DNA of 64,000 bases from Wocania ichthyoenteri Th78 (GTDB lineage: Bacteria; Bacteroidota; Bacteroidia; Flavobacteriales; Flavobacteriaceae). The position numbers were made by a program, and so were the translations under genes. How positions within the stretch are numbered: position 1 is the first letter of the stretch; every line of letters starts with the position of its first letter. The DNA lies in the NCBI RefSeq assembly GCF_000789235.1, contig NZ_KN525716.1:814944-878943 (forward strand), written 5' to 3'. Under the pieces are notes generated by a model. It searched no databases. It was given only the letters and a program-made list of their open reading frames with translations, and had not been told where the DNA came from. Shown here piece after piece: positions 35,743 through 43,157 of this stretch.

Positions 35743-36582
35743 ATGAAATCACTTTTTGATACCGTTTCTTATAACTCAAGCAAGCTTGTAACTAAAACCT
35801 ATAGTACATCTTTTTCATTAGCTACAAAAATGCTTTATTCTAGTATCAGATCTCATATTTATAATATTTATGGTTTTGTGCGTTTTGCAGATGAAATTGT
35901 AGATTCTTTTCACGATTATAACAAAGAAGAACTTTTTAATAGATTTAATGAAGATTTAGAACTTGCTTTAAAAAATAAAATTAGCTTAAATCCTATATTA
36001 AATTCATTTCAACATACTTACCATAAGTACAACATCGATAAGGATTTAGTAGATGCTTTTATGAATAGCATGAGAACAGATTTATACAAAACTAAATATT
36101 TAACCGAAGAAGAATTCAAGGCATACATTTATGGATCGGCTGATGTTGTTGGGCTAATGTGCTTAAAGGTATTTGTCAAAGGTGATAACGAAAAATATAA
36201 TGAGCTAAAGGAAACTGCTATGGCTTTGGGTTCTGCTTTTCAAAAAGTGAACTTTTTAAGAGATCTAAAAGCAGATTTTGAAGGTTTAAAGAGAAGTTAT
36301 TTTCCAAATACCGATTTAAAAAATCTGGACGAAACTTCAAAACAAAAGATAATTGACGACATAGAGTTAGATTTCGAAAAAGGATTAATTGGCATAAAAA
36401 AACTACCCAACGAAGCTAAATTTGGTGTATTTATGGCATACAGATATTACAGACAGTTATTGAAAAAATTAAAAAAAACACCAGCCTTACAAATTAAAAA
36501 TGCACGTATTAGAGTCTCAAATCCTAAAAAAGTTGAACTTTTAATGCGCAGTTATATAAAATATCAACTAAAATTAATGTAA
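35743..36582 (+). CDS. crtB: Phytoene synthase
   Basis: 279 residues of the squalene/phytoene synthase family, condensing two geranylgeranyl diphosphates to phytoene. The first Asp-rich motif is DEIVD (50-54) after YGFVRFA. The second is FLRDLKADFEGLKRSYFP (about 171-188). Both magnesium-binding motifs are intact. It lies 5 nt after crtI and 8 nt before crtZ, so it is clearly operonic. Confidence 0.95.
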   Translation: MKSLFDTVSYNSSKLVTKTYSTSFSLATKMLYSSIRSHIYNIYGFVRFADEIVDSFHDYNKEELFNRFNEDLELALKNKISLNPILNSFQHTYHKYNIDKDLVDAFMNSMRTDLYKTKYLTEEEFKAYIYGSADVVGLMCLKVFVKGDNEKYNELKETAMALGSAFQKVNFLRDLKADFEGLKRSYFPNTDLKNLDETSKQKIIDDIELDFEKGLIGIKKLPNEAKFGVFMAYRYYRQLLKKLKKTPALQIKNARIRVSNPKKVELLMRSYIKYQLKLM

Positions 36583-36590
36583 TTTTAAGC

Positions 36591-37040
36591 ATGCAAACTT
36601 TACTTTGGATACTTGTTTTTTTAAGTACTTATTGCTTTATGGAATTTATGGCGTGGTTTACTCATAAATATGTAATGCATGGCTTTCTGTGGAGTTTACA
36701 TAAAGATCACCACAAAAAAGACCACGACAGTTGGTTTGAGCGTAATGATGCTTTTTTTATTTTTTACGCTATAGTTAGTATTACATTTTTTTTACTTTGG
36801 AAGTATAACGGTTTGTGGATTGGTCTGCCCATAGGAATAGGCATTTTTGCTTACGGTTTATCATATTTTATTGTGCACGATATTTTTATACACCAACGTT
36901 TTAAACTCTTTAGAAATGCCAATAATTGGTATGCAAAAGGTGTAAGACGCGCTCATAAAATACATCATAAACATTTAGGAAAAGAAAAAGGTGAATGCTT
37001 CGGAATGCTGTTTGTGCCTTTTAAATATTTTAAAAAGTAA
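36591..37040 (+). CDS. crtZ: Beta-carotene hydroxylase (CrtZ type)
   Basis: 149 residues with membrane segments at about 3-20 and 57-93 and the histidine clusters of diiron membrane hydroxylases: HKYVMHG (25-31), HKDHHKKDH (37-45), HDIFIHQR and RRAHKIHHKH. It adds 3-hydroxyl groups to the beta-rings, turning beta-carotene into zeaxanthin, the typical yellow pigment of marine flavobacteria. It lies between crtB (8 nt) and crtY (14 nt). Confidence 0.93.
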   Translation: MQTLLWILVFLSTYCFMEFMAWFTHKYVMHGFLWSLHKDHHKKDHDSWFERNDAFFIFYAIVSITFFLLWKYNGLWIGLPIGIGIFAYGLSYFIVHDIFIHQRFKLFRNANNWYAKGVRRAHKIHHKHLGKEKGECFGMLFVPFKYFKK

Positions 37041-37054
37041 ACTTTTTGTTTTAG

Positions 37055-38218
37055 ATGTCTAATAATACCCATTTCGATTACATTATCATAGGAAATGGTT
37101 TAGCGGGTTTACAACTGGCTTTAAAAATGGCTTCCAATGCTTTTTTTGATAATAAGCAAATTGCGTTAATTGATTCTTCTAAAAAAAACGTTAATGATAA
37201 AACTTGGAGTTTTTGGGAAACAGAACCTTCGCAATGGAATAATATCAGCCATAAATCTTGGAACAAAGCCTCAGTTATCACTTCAAAAAAAACAATCGAT
37301 TTGGAGCTTAAACCTTATACATATAAATCTATTCGTTCTATTGATTTTTATAAAGAAGCTAAAAATCGCCTTAAACAAAATCCTAATATTCATTTTATAA
37401 TAGACAGCGTAAAATCGGTTAAAGAAGAAAACGACAACGTATTTATAACGACCAAAGAAAATACTTTTACGACTTCTCATGCTTTTGATAGTCGAATTCC
37501 TGAAAATTTTTCAGAATATTCGAAACAAAGCATTTCCATAACACAACATTTTAAAGGATGGGTTATTAAAACTAAAACCGATGTTTTTGATGATAGTAAA
37601 GTTATTATGATGGATTATCGTTTAAAAGACGGCAATCAAACTACATTCACTTATGTATTACCTTTCTCTAAAACCGAAGCTTTAGTAGAGTTTACTTATT
37701 TTACTGAACAACTTGTAAATGACGAAAGTTACGATGAATACATCAAAAATTATATAAAAGAGTATTTAAAAATTGATAGTTATATTATTATTGAAACCGA
37801 AACTGGGCAAATACCAATGACTAATTTTCCTTTTGATAAATACAACACAAAACGCATTACTAAAATTGGTACTGGTGGTGGTTGGGTAAAAGGATCAACA
37901 GGTTACTCATTTAAACACACCGAAAAAAAAGTTGCTAAAATTATTGAGAATATTAAAGTTAACAAAACACCTTCAAATAATTTATTTAAAAGAAAATACA
38001 AGTTTTACGATAAAGTATTTTTAAAGGTTTTAAAAGATGAAAACCATAAAGGTGAATGGATTTTTCAACAGTTTTATGCTAAAAATTCAGTGGAGACCAT
38101 GTTTAAATTTCTTGATGAAGAATCTACTTTTTTTGAAGAATTAAAAATTATGTGGTCACTATCTTCTTGGAGTTTTATAAAAGCATTTTTAAAACACTTT
38201 AGCAAAACATCATTTTAA
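37055..38218 (+). CDS. crtY: Lycopene beta-cyclase (CrtY type)
   Basis: A 387-residue flavoprotein of the lycopene cyclase family. The N-terminal dinucleotide-binding motif is DYIIIGNGLAGLQLALKM (5-22). KTWSFWETE, the FKGW motif (about 166), the acidic stretch with YVLPFSKTEALVEFTYF (about 208-224), and TGGGWVKGSTGYSFKHT near residue 275 are family hallmarks. It forms the beta-ionone rings of beta-carotene and is the last gene of crtI-B-Z-Y. Its 3' end overlaps the convergent TlpA-like gene by 9 nt, so antisense interference at the ends is possible. Confidence 0.94.
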   Translation: MSNNTHFDYIIIGNGLAGLQLALKMASNAFFDNKQIALIDSSKKNVNDKTWSFWETEPSQWNNISHKSWNKASVITSKKTIDLELKPYTYKSIRSIDFYKEAKNRLKQNPNIHFIIDSVKSVKEENDNVFITTKENTFTTSHAFDSRIPENFSEYSKQSISITQHFKGWVIKTKTDVFDDSKVIMMDYRLKDGNQTTFTYVLPFSKTEALVEFTYFTEQLVNDESYDEYIKNYIKEYLKIDSYIIIETETGQIPMTNFPFDKYNTKRITKIGTGGGWVKGSTGYSFKHTEKKVAKIIENIKVNKTPSNNLFKRKYKFYDKVFLKVLKDENHKGEWIFQQFYAKNSVETMFKFLDEESTFFEELKIMWSLSSWSFIKAFLKHFSKTSF

Positions 38219-38767
38219 TAAATCGTCTATAGTCTGTCTAACCGAATCACTATTCCAATTGGCAGCCCCCGTTTTATCAATAACAACCTTGCCTTCTTTA
38301 TCGATTAAAAGCGTTCTTGGAATACCTCTTACATTAAAGAACTCTGATTTTGAAGCTTCGTTATAAACTTTAAAAGTATAGTTGTTCTTTTCTAAAAATG
38401 AATTAATAGTTTTAAACGATTCATCTGAAACAAATACAAATTCAATCTTATTATTATAGTCATTATAAAGTTTTTGAAGACTCGGCATTTCTGCAATACA
38501 TGGCGGACACCACGTTGCCCAAAAGTTTACTAATACAACTTTTTCTTTAGTGTCTTCAAAATTGAGAATTGTTCCGCTTTCATTTTTAAGCTTCCAATTG
38601 TAGTCTGTTATACTAGATTGCTTATTCTCATTTATTACTGGCGGACTAATTAGCGCCAATCCTTTTTGTAAAAATACTTGTATAGGTTTTCGTGTTTGCG
38701 GAATTAATAAAACCGCAAAAACAATTAAAAAAATTATATTATTCCTTTTTGATTTGGTAATCTTCAT
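38210..38767 (-). CDS. TlpA-like membrane-anchored thioredoxin
   Basis: 185 residues with one N-terminal membrane segment (about 11-25) and a periplasmic thioredoxin fold. The active site is WATWCPPC with Cys87 and Cys90, and the cis-Pro motif is GIPRTLLID. Proteins of this type reduce or isomerise disulfides, for example in cytochrome c maturation. The specific partner cannot be inferred here. Its 3' end overlaps crtY by 9 nt. A terminator hairpin ends less than 20 nt before its start codon, so its own promoter must lie very close or expression relies on readthrough. Confidence 0.88.
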   Translation of the reverse strand: MKITKSKRNNIIFLIVFAVLLIPQTRKPIQVFLQKGLALISPPVINENKQSSITDYNWKLKNESGTILNFEDTKEKVVLVNFWATWCPPCIAEMPSLQKLYNDYNNKIEFVFVSDESFKTINSFLEKNNYTFKVYNEASKSEFFNVRGIPRTLLIDKEGKVVIDKTGAANWNSDSVRQTIDDLLK

Positions 38768-38775
38768 AAGTCTTA

Positions 38776-38812
38776 AATAAAAAAAGCATAGTTTCTAAGT
38801 CGAAACTATGCT
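38776..38812 (-). terminator. Terminator after the duplicated-repeat lipoprotein gene
   Basis: An 11-bp perfect stem (38785-38795 with 38802-38812; AGCATAGTTTC/GAAACTATGCT) and 6-nt loop, followed on the minus strand by a T run. It lies between the lipoprotein gene and the TlpA-like gene. Confidence 0.88.
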
Positions 38813-38848
38813 TCAAATCTAACAAAAACAAAGTATTTAAAATACTTT

Positions 38849-39727
38849 TTATCTAGATACTGTTCCTGCTAAAGAAACAACTGGGCCAGTTCCCATATTT
38901 AAAACAGTATGATTCATCACATCTGTAGGAACTACATGAGCTAAAGGCTTTAATGTAAATGGTGCTGGACTATTATCTGGGCTTGGCTCAACAGAAATTA
39001 CTATGGTTGCGCCTTTTAAATCTGTTGGAAAAGTAACCCCGGCTGGTGCATTTTGTAAAAAGTCTTCTCCAGGAAAAAATCCATCTGCTCCATTTGGTGC
39101 TGGTAAAGGTTCGCTACCACTAAACGGAGCTGCATCATCGGTTGCTGCAACTTTTGTAAATGTTCCAGTACTTAACGGCTTACCGTCTACTACAGCCCAA
39201 CCTTCGTACTTCCAGCCTTCAGGTAGTTCTGGCAAACTTAATCCAGCAACAGGAGGTGGTGCATTGGTGTTATCTAAAAACCAAACGCCACTAGCTTCGT
39301 TAGTATCATCCATATCTGTTGGAGTTGCTAAAATATACTTTCCAGAAGCTGTACTAAAATCAGCAACAATACCTTTAGAGCTTACAGCAGCAGATTTACC
39401 AGAAAAATCCCCAGCTAAAATTTTTGTCGCAGCTGGAGCAGGGTCTGAATCTACTTTAGGTTCTATTGAAAGTACAAATTTTGTAGCCTTTGCCAATTGA
39501 GCTGCGTCAACAATAAAAGTTTGCGGAAATGCAACTGAAGAAAAAGTTCCTGTAGAAACTGGAGCTCCATCTACAATAATCCAACCTTCGTAAACATAAT
39601 CGCTACCTAATTCTTCTAAACCTGTTAAGTTTAAAGTTAAACCAGCAGTAGTTAGTTCATCATCATTACTACAAGATGTAGTTAAAATTCCTATTGCTAA
39701 TATTGCAAAAAACATTTTTTTTATCAT
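38849..39727 (-). CDS. Lipoprotein with two internal repeats, unknown function
   Basis: 292 residues with lipobox TTSC (Cys19). The protein is an internal duplication. Repeat 1 (about 40-115) has YVYEGWIIVDGAPVSTGTF and LSIEPKVDSDPAPAATKILAG. Repeat 2 (about 169-265) has WKYEGWAVVDGKPLSTGTF and ISVEPSPDNSPAPFTLKPLA. The repeat resembles the C-terminal domain of anti-sigma-factor-K-type proteins, which I mention only as a weak likeness; there is no transmembrane helix or sigma-binding domain. A candidate Crp/Fnr site and a good -7 box lie just upstream, next to the gene of a Crp/Fnr regulator, so this gene is probably its target. Confidence 0.7.
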   Translation of the reverse strand: MIKKMFFAILAIGILTTSCSNDDELTTAGLTLNLTGLEELGSDYVYEGWIIVDGAPVSTGTFSSVAFPQTFIVDAAQLAKATKFVLSIEPKVDSDPAPAATKILAGDFSGKSAAVSSKGIVADFSTASGKYILATPTDMDDTNEASGVWFLDNTNAPPPVAGLSLPELPEGWKYEGWAVVDGKPLSTGTFTKVAATDDAAPFSGSEPLPAPNGADGFFPGEDFLQNAPAGVTFPTDLKGATIVISVEPSPDNSPAPFTLKPLAHVVPTDVMNHTVLNMGTGPVVSLAGTVSR

Positions 39728-39755
39728 CGCTATTTTTTTAAAATTATTTATATTT

Positions 39756-39802
39756 CAAAAGTATAGCACAATAATTTTATAAAATGTTAGCCATCTAACA
39801 TT
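39756..39802 (-). promoter_or_regulatory. Crp/Fnr-type operator and promoter of the repeat lipoprotein gene
   Basis: TGTTAGCCATCTAACA (39785-39800) is a palindrome with TGTTA-N6-TAACA half-sites, the spacing used by Crp/Fnr dimers. The arms extend to 39783-39802. The minus-strand -7 box TACTTTTG (39756-39763) is perfect, with no -33 box. The operator centre would fall roughly 42 nt before the expected start of transcription, the class II activator position. The palindrome overlaps the last codon region of the Crp/Fnr gene. Confidence 0.65.
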
Positions 39803-40472
39803 AAGCAATTTTTTTATGAATTCTTATTTCTTTTCTTGAAAACTCGATAACTTTCTCTTCTTTTAACTCATTTAAAAGAATATTTAAAGTAGGTCGAGAT
39901 GTGCCGATTAGTGAAGCTATATCTTTTTGAGTATAAGGGTGATTTATAACTTTATCTCCAGTTTTTTCGCAGTCGTAACAATAATCTGAACATAACTCAT
40001 CTAAAAATTCAACAAGTCGTGTTTTAGCATCTTTAAATAATAATAACTGAAGTCGACGTTCTAATTTCTTTAATTTGAAACCAATAACTTTATATATTTT
40101 AAAACTAAAAGTTTGATTATTTCGCATTAAATCATGCATAGTATCTACTGATATTGGACAAATACTTGTAGTATTATCAATAGATTGGGCAAACTCTTCT
40201 CTAATAGATTCTCCTAAAATAGCGGTTTCTCCAAACAATTCGCCGCGAGTTAAAATAGCTTTAACGACTTCATCTCCTGCTTCGCTATAATAACCAATCT
40301 TTACTTTTCCTTTTTCTATAAGATATACTTTATTTGCTGAGTCTTCTTCAAAATATATATAGTCTTTCTTTTTGTAGGCATCAAAATCATGCTCAGCTTT
40401 GTAGGCTTTAAACTTATGGGGACATAATACTTTAAAAAGATTCACATCATCAAAGAACCAAAGTGATTTCAT
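39801..40472 (-). CDS. Crp/Fnr-family transcriptional regulator
   Basis: 223 residues. Residues about 15-130 form the cyclic-nucleotide-binding-like jelly roll (YFEEDSANKVYLIEKGKVKIGYYSEAGDEVVKAILTRGELFGETAILGE). A long dimer helix follows, then a winged helix (about 168-220, YTQKDIASLIGTSRPTLNILLNELKEE). Four Cys in CSDYCYDCEKTGD-type context (SDYCYDCEK, about 158-164, with Cys111 elsewhere) are noticeable, but I see no classical Fnr cluster motif. The effector is unknown. It lies directly upstream of the repeat lipoprotein gene in the same direction. Confidence 0.88.
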   Translation of the reverse strand: MKSLWFFDDVNLFKVLCPHKFKAYKAEHDFDAYKKKDYIYFEEDSANKVYLIEKGKVKIGYYSEAGDEVVKAILTRGELFGETAILGESIREEFAQSIDNTTSICPISVDTMHDLMRNNQTFSFKIYKVIGFKLKKLERRLQLLLFKDAKTRLVEFLDELCSDYCYDCEKTGDKVINHPYTQKDIASLIGTSRPTLNILLNELKEEKVIEFSRKEIRIHKKIA

Positions 40473-40540
40473 TTTGCAAATAGTTTTTGTTAGTGTTTTA
40501 AGGTCGCTTTTAGGTTTAACTCCTTACAAAATAAGGCGTA

Positions 40541-40572
40541 AAAAAACCTCCGTTTATAGAGGTTTTTTTTTA
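40541..40572. terminator. Bidirectional terminator stranded by an IS insertion
   Basis: A hairpin with AACCTC (40545-40550) and GAGGTT (40559-40564), extended by A/T pairs, with an 8-nt loop and T runs on both sides. No plus-strand gene precedes it. On the minus strand the nearest upstream gene is DUF5606 at 41990-42421, now separated from it by the IS element. It was probably the original terminator of that operon. Confidence 0.75.
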
Positions 40573-40623
40573 TATAAAAATATGTCCCGTCCTGAAATAG
40601 CGATACACTAAAACTTTAGTGTA

Positions 40624-41058
40624 ATGAAAACATCAGAAAACACAGGTTACGTTAAGCGTACCCAAAAAGATTACTCCCTTTCTTTTAAACTAGAAGTTGT
40701 CCAAGAAATAGAGCAAGGATTTCTAACTAGAAGCCAAGCACGTGACAAATATGGCATTCAAGCTGGTTCGACCATTACCAGATGGTTAAAAAAATATGGT
40801 AACTTTGACTGGCAAGAACAAATCTCCACCAGTATGTCTACAACTCCCGAGCAACGTATTTTAGAATTAGAACAGCAAGTAAAACTATTAGAAAAGCAGA
40901 AAGCAAGAGCTGAATATCTAGCAGAACGCGCAGATAAAAAAGTGATTCTTTTTGATATGATGGTTGATATGGTCGAAAAGGAATATAATATTGATGTTAG
41001 AAAAAATTACAATCCCGAGTTATTGACCGCTTCAAAGAAGCCCACAAAGAAACAGTAG
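40624..41058 (+). CDS. IS3-family transposase OrfA
   Basis: 144 residues. The N-terminus has a helix-turn-helix (YSLSFKLEVVQEIEQGFLTRSQARDKYGI, then TITRWLKKYG). The middle has a leucine-zipper-like coiled coil (LELEQQVKLLEKQKARAEYLAERA), as expected for OrfA. A slippery A-AAA-AAT heptamer lies in frame at 41001-41007, after which the -1 frame (orfB) is open. It binds the element ends. The ATG lies 41 nt inside the left terminal repeat. Confidence 0.9.
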   Translation: MKTSENTGYVKRTQKDYSLSFKLEVVQEIEQGFLTRSQARDKYGIQAGSTITRWLKKYGNFDWQEQISTSMSTTPEQRILELEQQVKLLEKQKARAEYLAERADKKVILFDMMVDMVEKEYNIDVRKNYNPELLTASKKPTKKQ

Positions 41059-41924
41059 TTTCTACCTGTTATTTACTCGGGATTGATAGACAGGTTTACT
41101 ATAGGTCGATACAATCCAAAAGACAAAAACAAAGTGTTGCCCAAAAAGTAATAGCACTAGTGCAATCCGTTCGCATATCCATGCCAAATCTTGGAACTCG
41201 AAAGCTTTATCATATACTGAAAACACAATTAACAGCTTTAAATATTGGTAGAGATAAACTCTTTAGAATACTAAGAGCAAACCATTTACTTATAAAACCA
41301 AAACGAAGTTATCATGTTACAACAGACTCACATCATCGTTTTAGAAAACACAAAAACTTAATAAGTACTTTAGAAATTAAAAAACCAGAACAAGTTTGGG
41401 TTAGTGATATCACATACACAGGAAACAGAAAAAATCCATCTTATCTCGCTTTGGTTACAGATGCTTATTCTAAGAAGATTGTAGGGTATAATGTATCTAA
41501 CAGTTTAAATGCATCTGGTTCTATATTAGCTTTGGAAATGGCTATTAAAAACAGAAAATATAAACAAAAAGGTTTGATTCATCATTCTGATAGAGGTTTA
41601 CAATACTGTTCTGATGACTATCAAGAAAAACTAAAAGATAACTTTATAAAACCAAGTATGACTGAACAATATGATCCTTATGAAAATGCTATCGCAGAAC
41701 GTATAAATGGTATTTTAAAACAAGAATTTGGTATAGCGAAACACAATGTGGATTTAAAGCTAAGGATCATTTTAATTAAAAATGCAATAAAAATTTACAA
41801 TAAAAAAAGACCGCATTGGTCTAACAACATGTTAACTCCAATACAAATGCATCAACAAAACACTTTAAAACCAAAACGATATAAATCAAAAAACCTGAAC
41901 AATAGTAATATTGTTCAGGTTTAA
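41001..41924 (+). CDS. IS3-family transposase OrfB (DDE integrase), made by -1 frameshift
   Basis: This frame opens directly after a TAG at 40998-41000, exactly at the slippery A run, and stays open for 307 codons. It has no convincing start codon of its own, so it is produced as an OrfAB fusion by programmed -1 frameshifting, as usual in IS3. A GTG at 41160 could at most give a truncated product. The rve domain carries the DDE triad: Asp in VWVSDITY, Asp in IHHSDRGLQY and Glu in YENAIAERINGILKQEF, with conserved spacing. The length is normal and no internal stops are present. Confidence 0.9.
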   Translation, partial: KKLQSRVIDRFKEAHKETVVSTCYLLGIDRQVYYRSIQSKRQKQSVAQKVIALVQSVRISMPNLGTRKLYHILKTQLTALNIGRDKLFRILRANHLLIKPKRSYHVTTDSHHRFRKHKNLISTLEIKKPEQVWVSDITYTGNRKNPSYLALVTDAYSKKIVGYNVSNSLNASGSILALEMAIKNRKYKQKGLIHHSDRGLQYCSDDYQEKLKDNFIKPSMTEQYDPYENAIAERINGILKQEFGIAKHNVDLKLRIILIKNAIKIYNKKRPHWSNNMLTPIQMHQQNTLKPKRYKSKNLNNSNIVQV

Positions 41925-41928
41925 TTTA
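41892..41928. terminator. Bidirectional terminator at the IS right end
   Basis: A 13-bp perfect stem (41892-41904 with 41909-41921, AACCTGAACAATA) and a 4-nt loop overlap the end of orfB. T runs follow on the minus strand, and an AT-rich tail on the plus strand. It can stop both transposase transcription and readthrough from the minus-strand DUF5606-def side. Confidence 0.82.
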
Positions 41929-41989
41929 TAAATTTAATCCTTTATTAATCTGTATCGATTATTTAGGACTAGACAATAATTAATTTGCA

Positions 41990-42421
41990 TTACTCTTCTT
42001 CATCATGAATTTTTACCTCATTATTTTCATCATCTAAAAGACTTAGCATATTATGTTGATGTAATAAATTATACCATTGCAAAACCTTTTTGATGTCGCT
42101 TGCATATACTCTATCTTCATCATAGTCTGGCAAAACATCAAAAAAATATTCTTCTAATTTATCTTTGCTATCTTTTGGCTTAACACTTGTTTGCCCTCCC
42201 TTTTCTTTATCTTTAATAGTAGTGAAAACTTGTCTTAAAGGAACCTCTTCTGTTAATGTATAAATAGCTATTTCGCTTAAAACACTAACATTTTGTTGTA
42301 CACTTACAGATATACGTTTATTATCTATTAACGATTCTGCTACAAAACCGCCTCTTGTTTGTGCTATTAGTTTATACAAACCTGGTTTCCCAGAAATAGC
42401 TAATACTTTATCTAAACCCAT
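41990..42421 (-). CDS. DUF5606-family protein
   Basis: A 143-residue protein beginning MGLDKVLAISGKPGLYKLIAQTRGGFVAESL, the conserved start of the DUF5606 family found throughout Bacteroidota. It has a small beta-barrel-like N-terminal half and an acidic C-terminus (SLLDDENNEVKIHDEEE). The function is unknown. It is 58 nt downstream of def, an order I recognise from other flavobacteria. The IS3 element sits 14 nt beyond its stop codon and separates it from its apparent terminator; the coding region is undamaged. Confidence 0.85.
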   Translation of the reverse strand: MGLDKVLAISGKPGLYKLIAQTRGGFVAESLIDNKRISVSVQQNVSVLSEIAIYTLTEEVPLRQVFTTIKDKEKGGQTSVKPKDSKDKLEEYFFDVLPDYDEDRVYASDIKKVLQWYNLLHQHNMLSLLDDENNEVKIHDEEE

Positions 42422-42479
42422 AAATTATTTTTTTTTTAAAAGTGGCAAATATCAATTGTTTAATAATATAGTGCAACTA

Positions 42480-43070
42480 TTATCGTTTCTTTTTTTGATC
42501 AGGAAAACGCATTCTGTAATCAACATTAATTTTTCCTTTTGATATATTATTTAGCTTTCCTTTTATTAAACGCTTTTTTAAACTCGATAATTTATCGGTA
42601 AATAATATGCCTTCAATGTGGTCGTATTCGTGTTGAATTACTCTAGCAATTAAACCTTCAAAAACTTCGGTGTGTTTTTTAAAATGCTCATCAACATATT
42701 CAACCGTAATTTTTGGTTTTCTAAATACATCTTCTCTAACATCTGGAATACTTAAACAGCCTTCGTTAAAAGCCCATTCGTCGCCTTCTTCTTTAATTAT
42801 TTTAGCATTTATAAAAACACGTTTAAAATCTTTTAATGCATTTTGCTCATCTTCTGAAAGCTCTTCATCTTCAGAAAAAGGTGTGGTATCGACTAAAAAC
42901 AGACGAATTGGTAATCCTATTTGTGGTGCAGCTAAACCAACACCAAAAGCGTTGTACATAGTCTCGAACATGTTTTCTAAAAGCATATCTAAATTCGGAT
43001 ATTCTTTTGTAATATCTGTGCTTTTCTTCTTTAAAACTGGGTCACCATAGGCTACAATTGGTAAAATCAT
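42480..43070 (-). CDS. def: Peptide deformylase
   Basis: 196 residues from the Met of MILPIVAYGDPVLK, the typical start. An alternative nine codons upstream adds nothing conserved. The three deformylase motifs are present: GVGLAAPQIG, EGCLSIP (metal-binding Cys) and QHEYDHIEG (metal-binding His pair with catalytic Glu). It removes the N-formyl group from nascent proteins. There is a somewhat acidic insertion (SEDEELSEDEQNALK) before the second motif, common in this phylum. It lies between ruvX and DUF5606 on the minus strand. Confidence 0.96.
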   Translation of the reverse strand: MILPIVAYGDPVLKKKSTDITKEYPNLDMLLENMFETMYNAFGVGLAAPQIGLPIRLFLVDTTPFSEDEELSEDEQNALKDFKRVFINAKIIKEEGDEWAFNEGCLSIPDVREDVFRKPKITVEYVDEHFKKHTEVFEGLIARVIQHEYDHIEGILFTDKLSSLKKRLIKGKLNNISKGKINVDYRMRFPDQKKKR

Positions 43071-43157
43071 TACGGTTACATTATTTAATTTTTGCAAAAA
43101 TACAATACTTAATATTTATGGGAAGTATTTATGCTTAAAAATACATCTTTTATAAAA

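Larger units (their letters stand above)
40583..41975 (+). mobile_element. Complete IS3-family insertion sequence
   Basis: A 1393-bp element. The terminal inverted repeats start with TGTC: left end TGTCCCGTCCTGAAATAG, right end (complement) TGTCTAGTCCTAAATAAT, both continuing into CGATACA (about 18 of 25 positions match). The 3-bp sequence ATA flanks both ends (40580-40582 and 41976-41978), fitting a short target-site duplication. It contains orfA and orfB overlapping in the -1 frame with a DDE integrase. All parts look intact, so it may be active. Confidence 0.9.

Noticed and set aside
39003..39500. 165-codon open frame on the plus strand
   Set aside because: Lies wholly antisense to the duplicated-repeat lipoprotein, which has a lipobox, promoter and terminator; no signal or domain in the antisense product.
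41160..41924. orfB of the IS as an independent gene starting at GTG 41160
   Set aside because: The frame is open and conserved from 41001 at a slippery A run, matching the IS3 frameshift arrangement; the GTG start would truncate the protein.
42670..43050. 126-codon open frame on the plus strand
   Set aside because: Antisense to def, whose catalytic motifs are intact; low-complexity serine-rich product.
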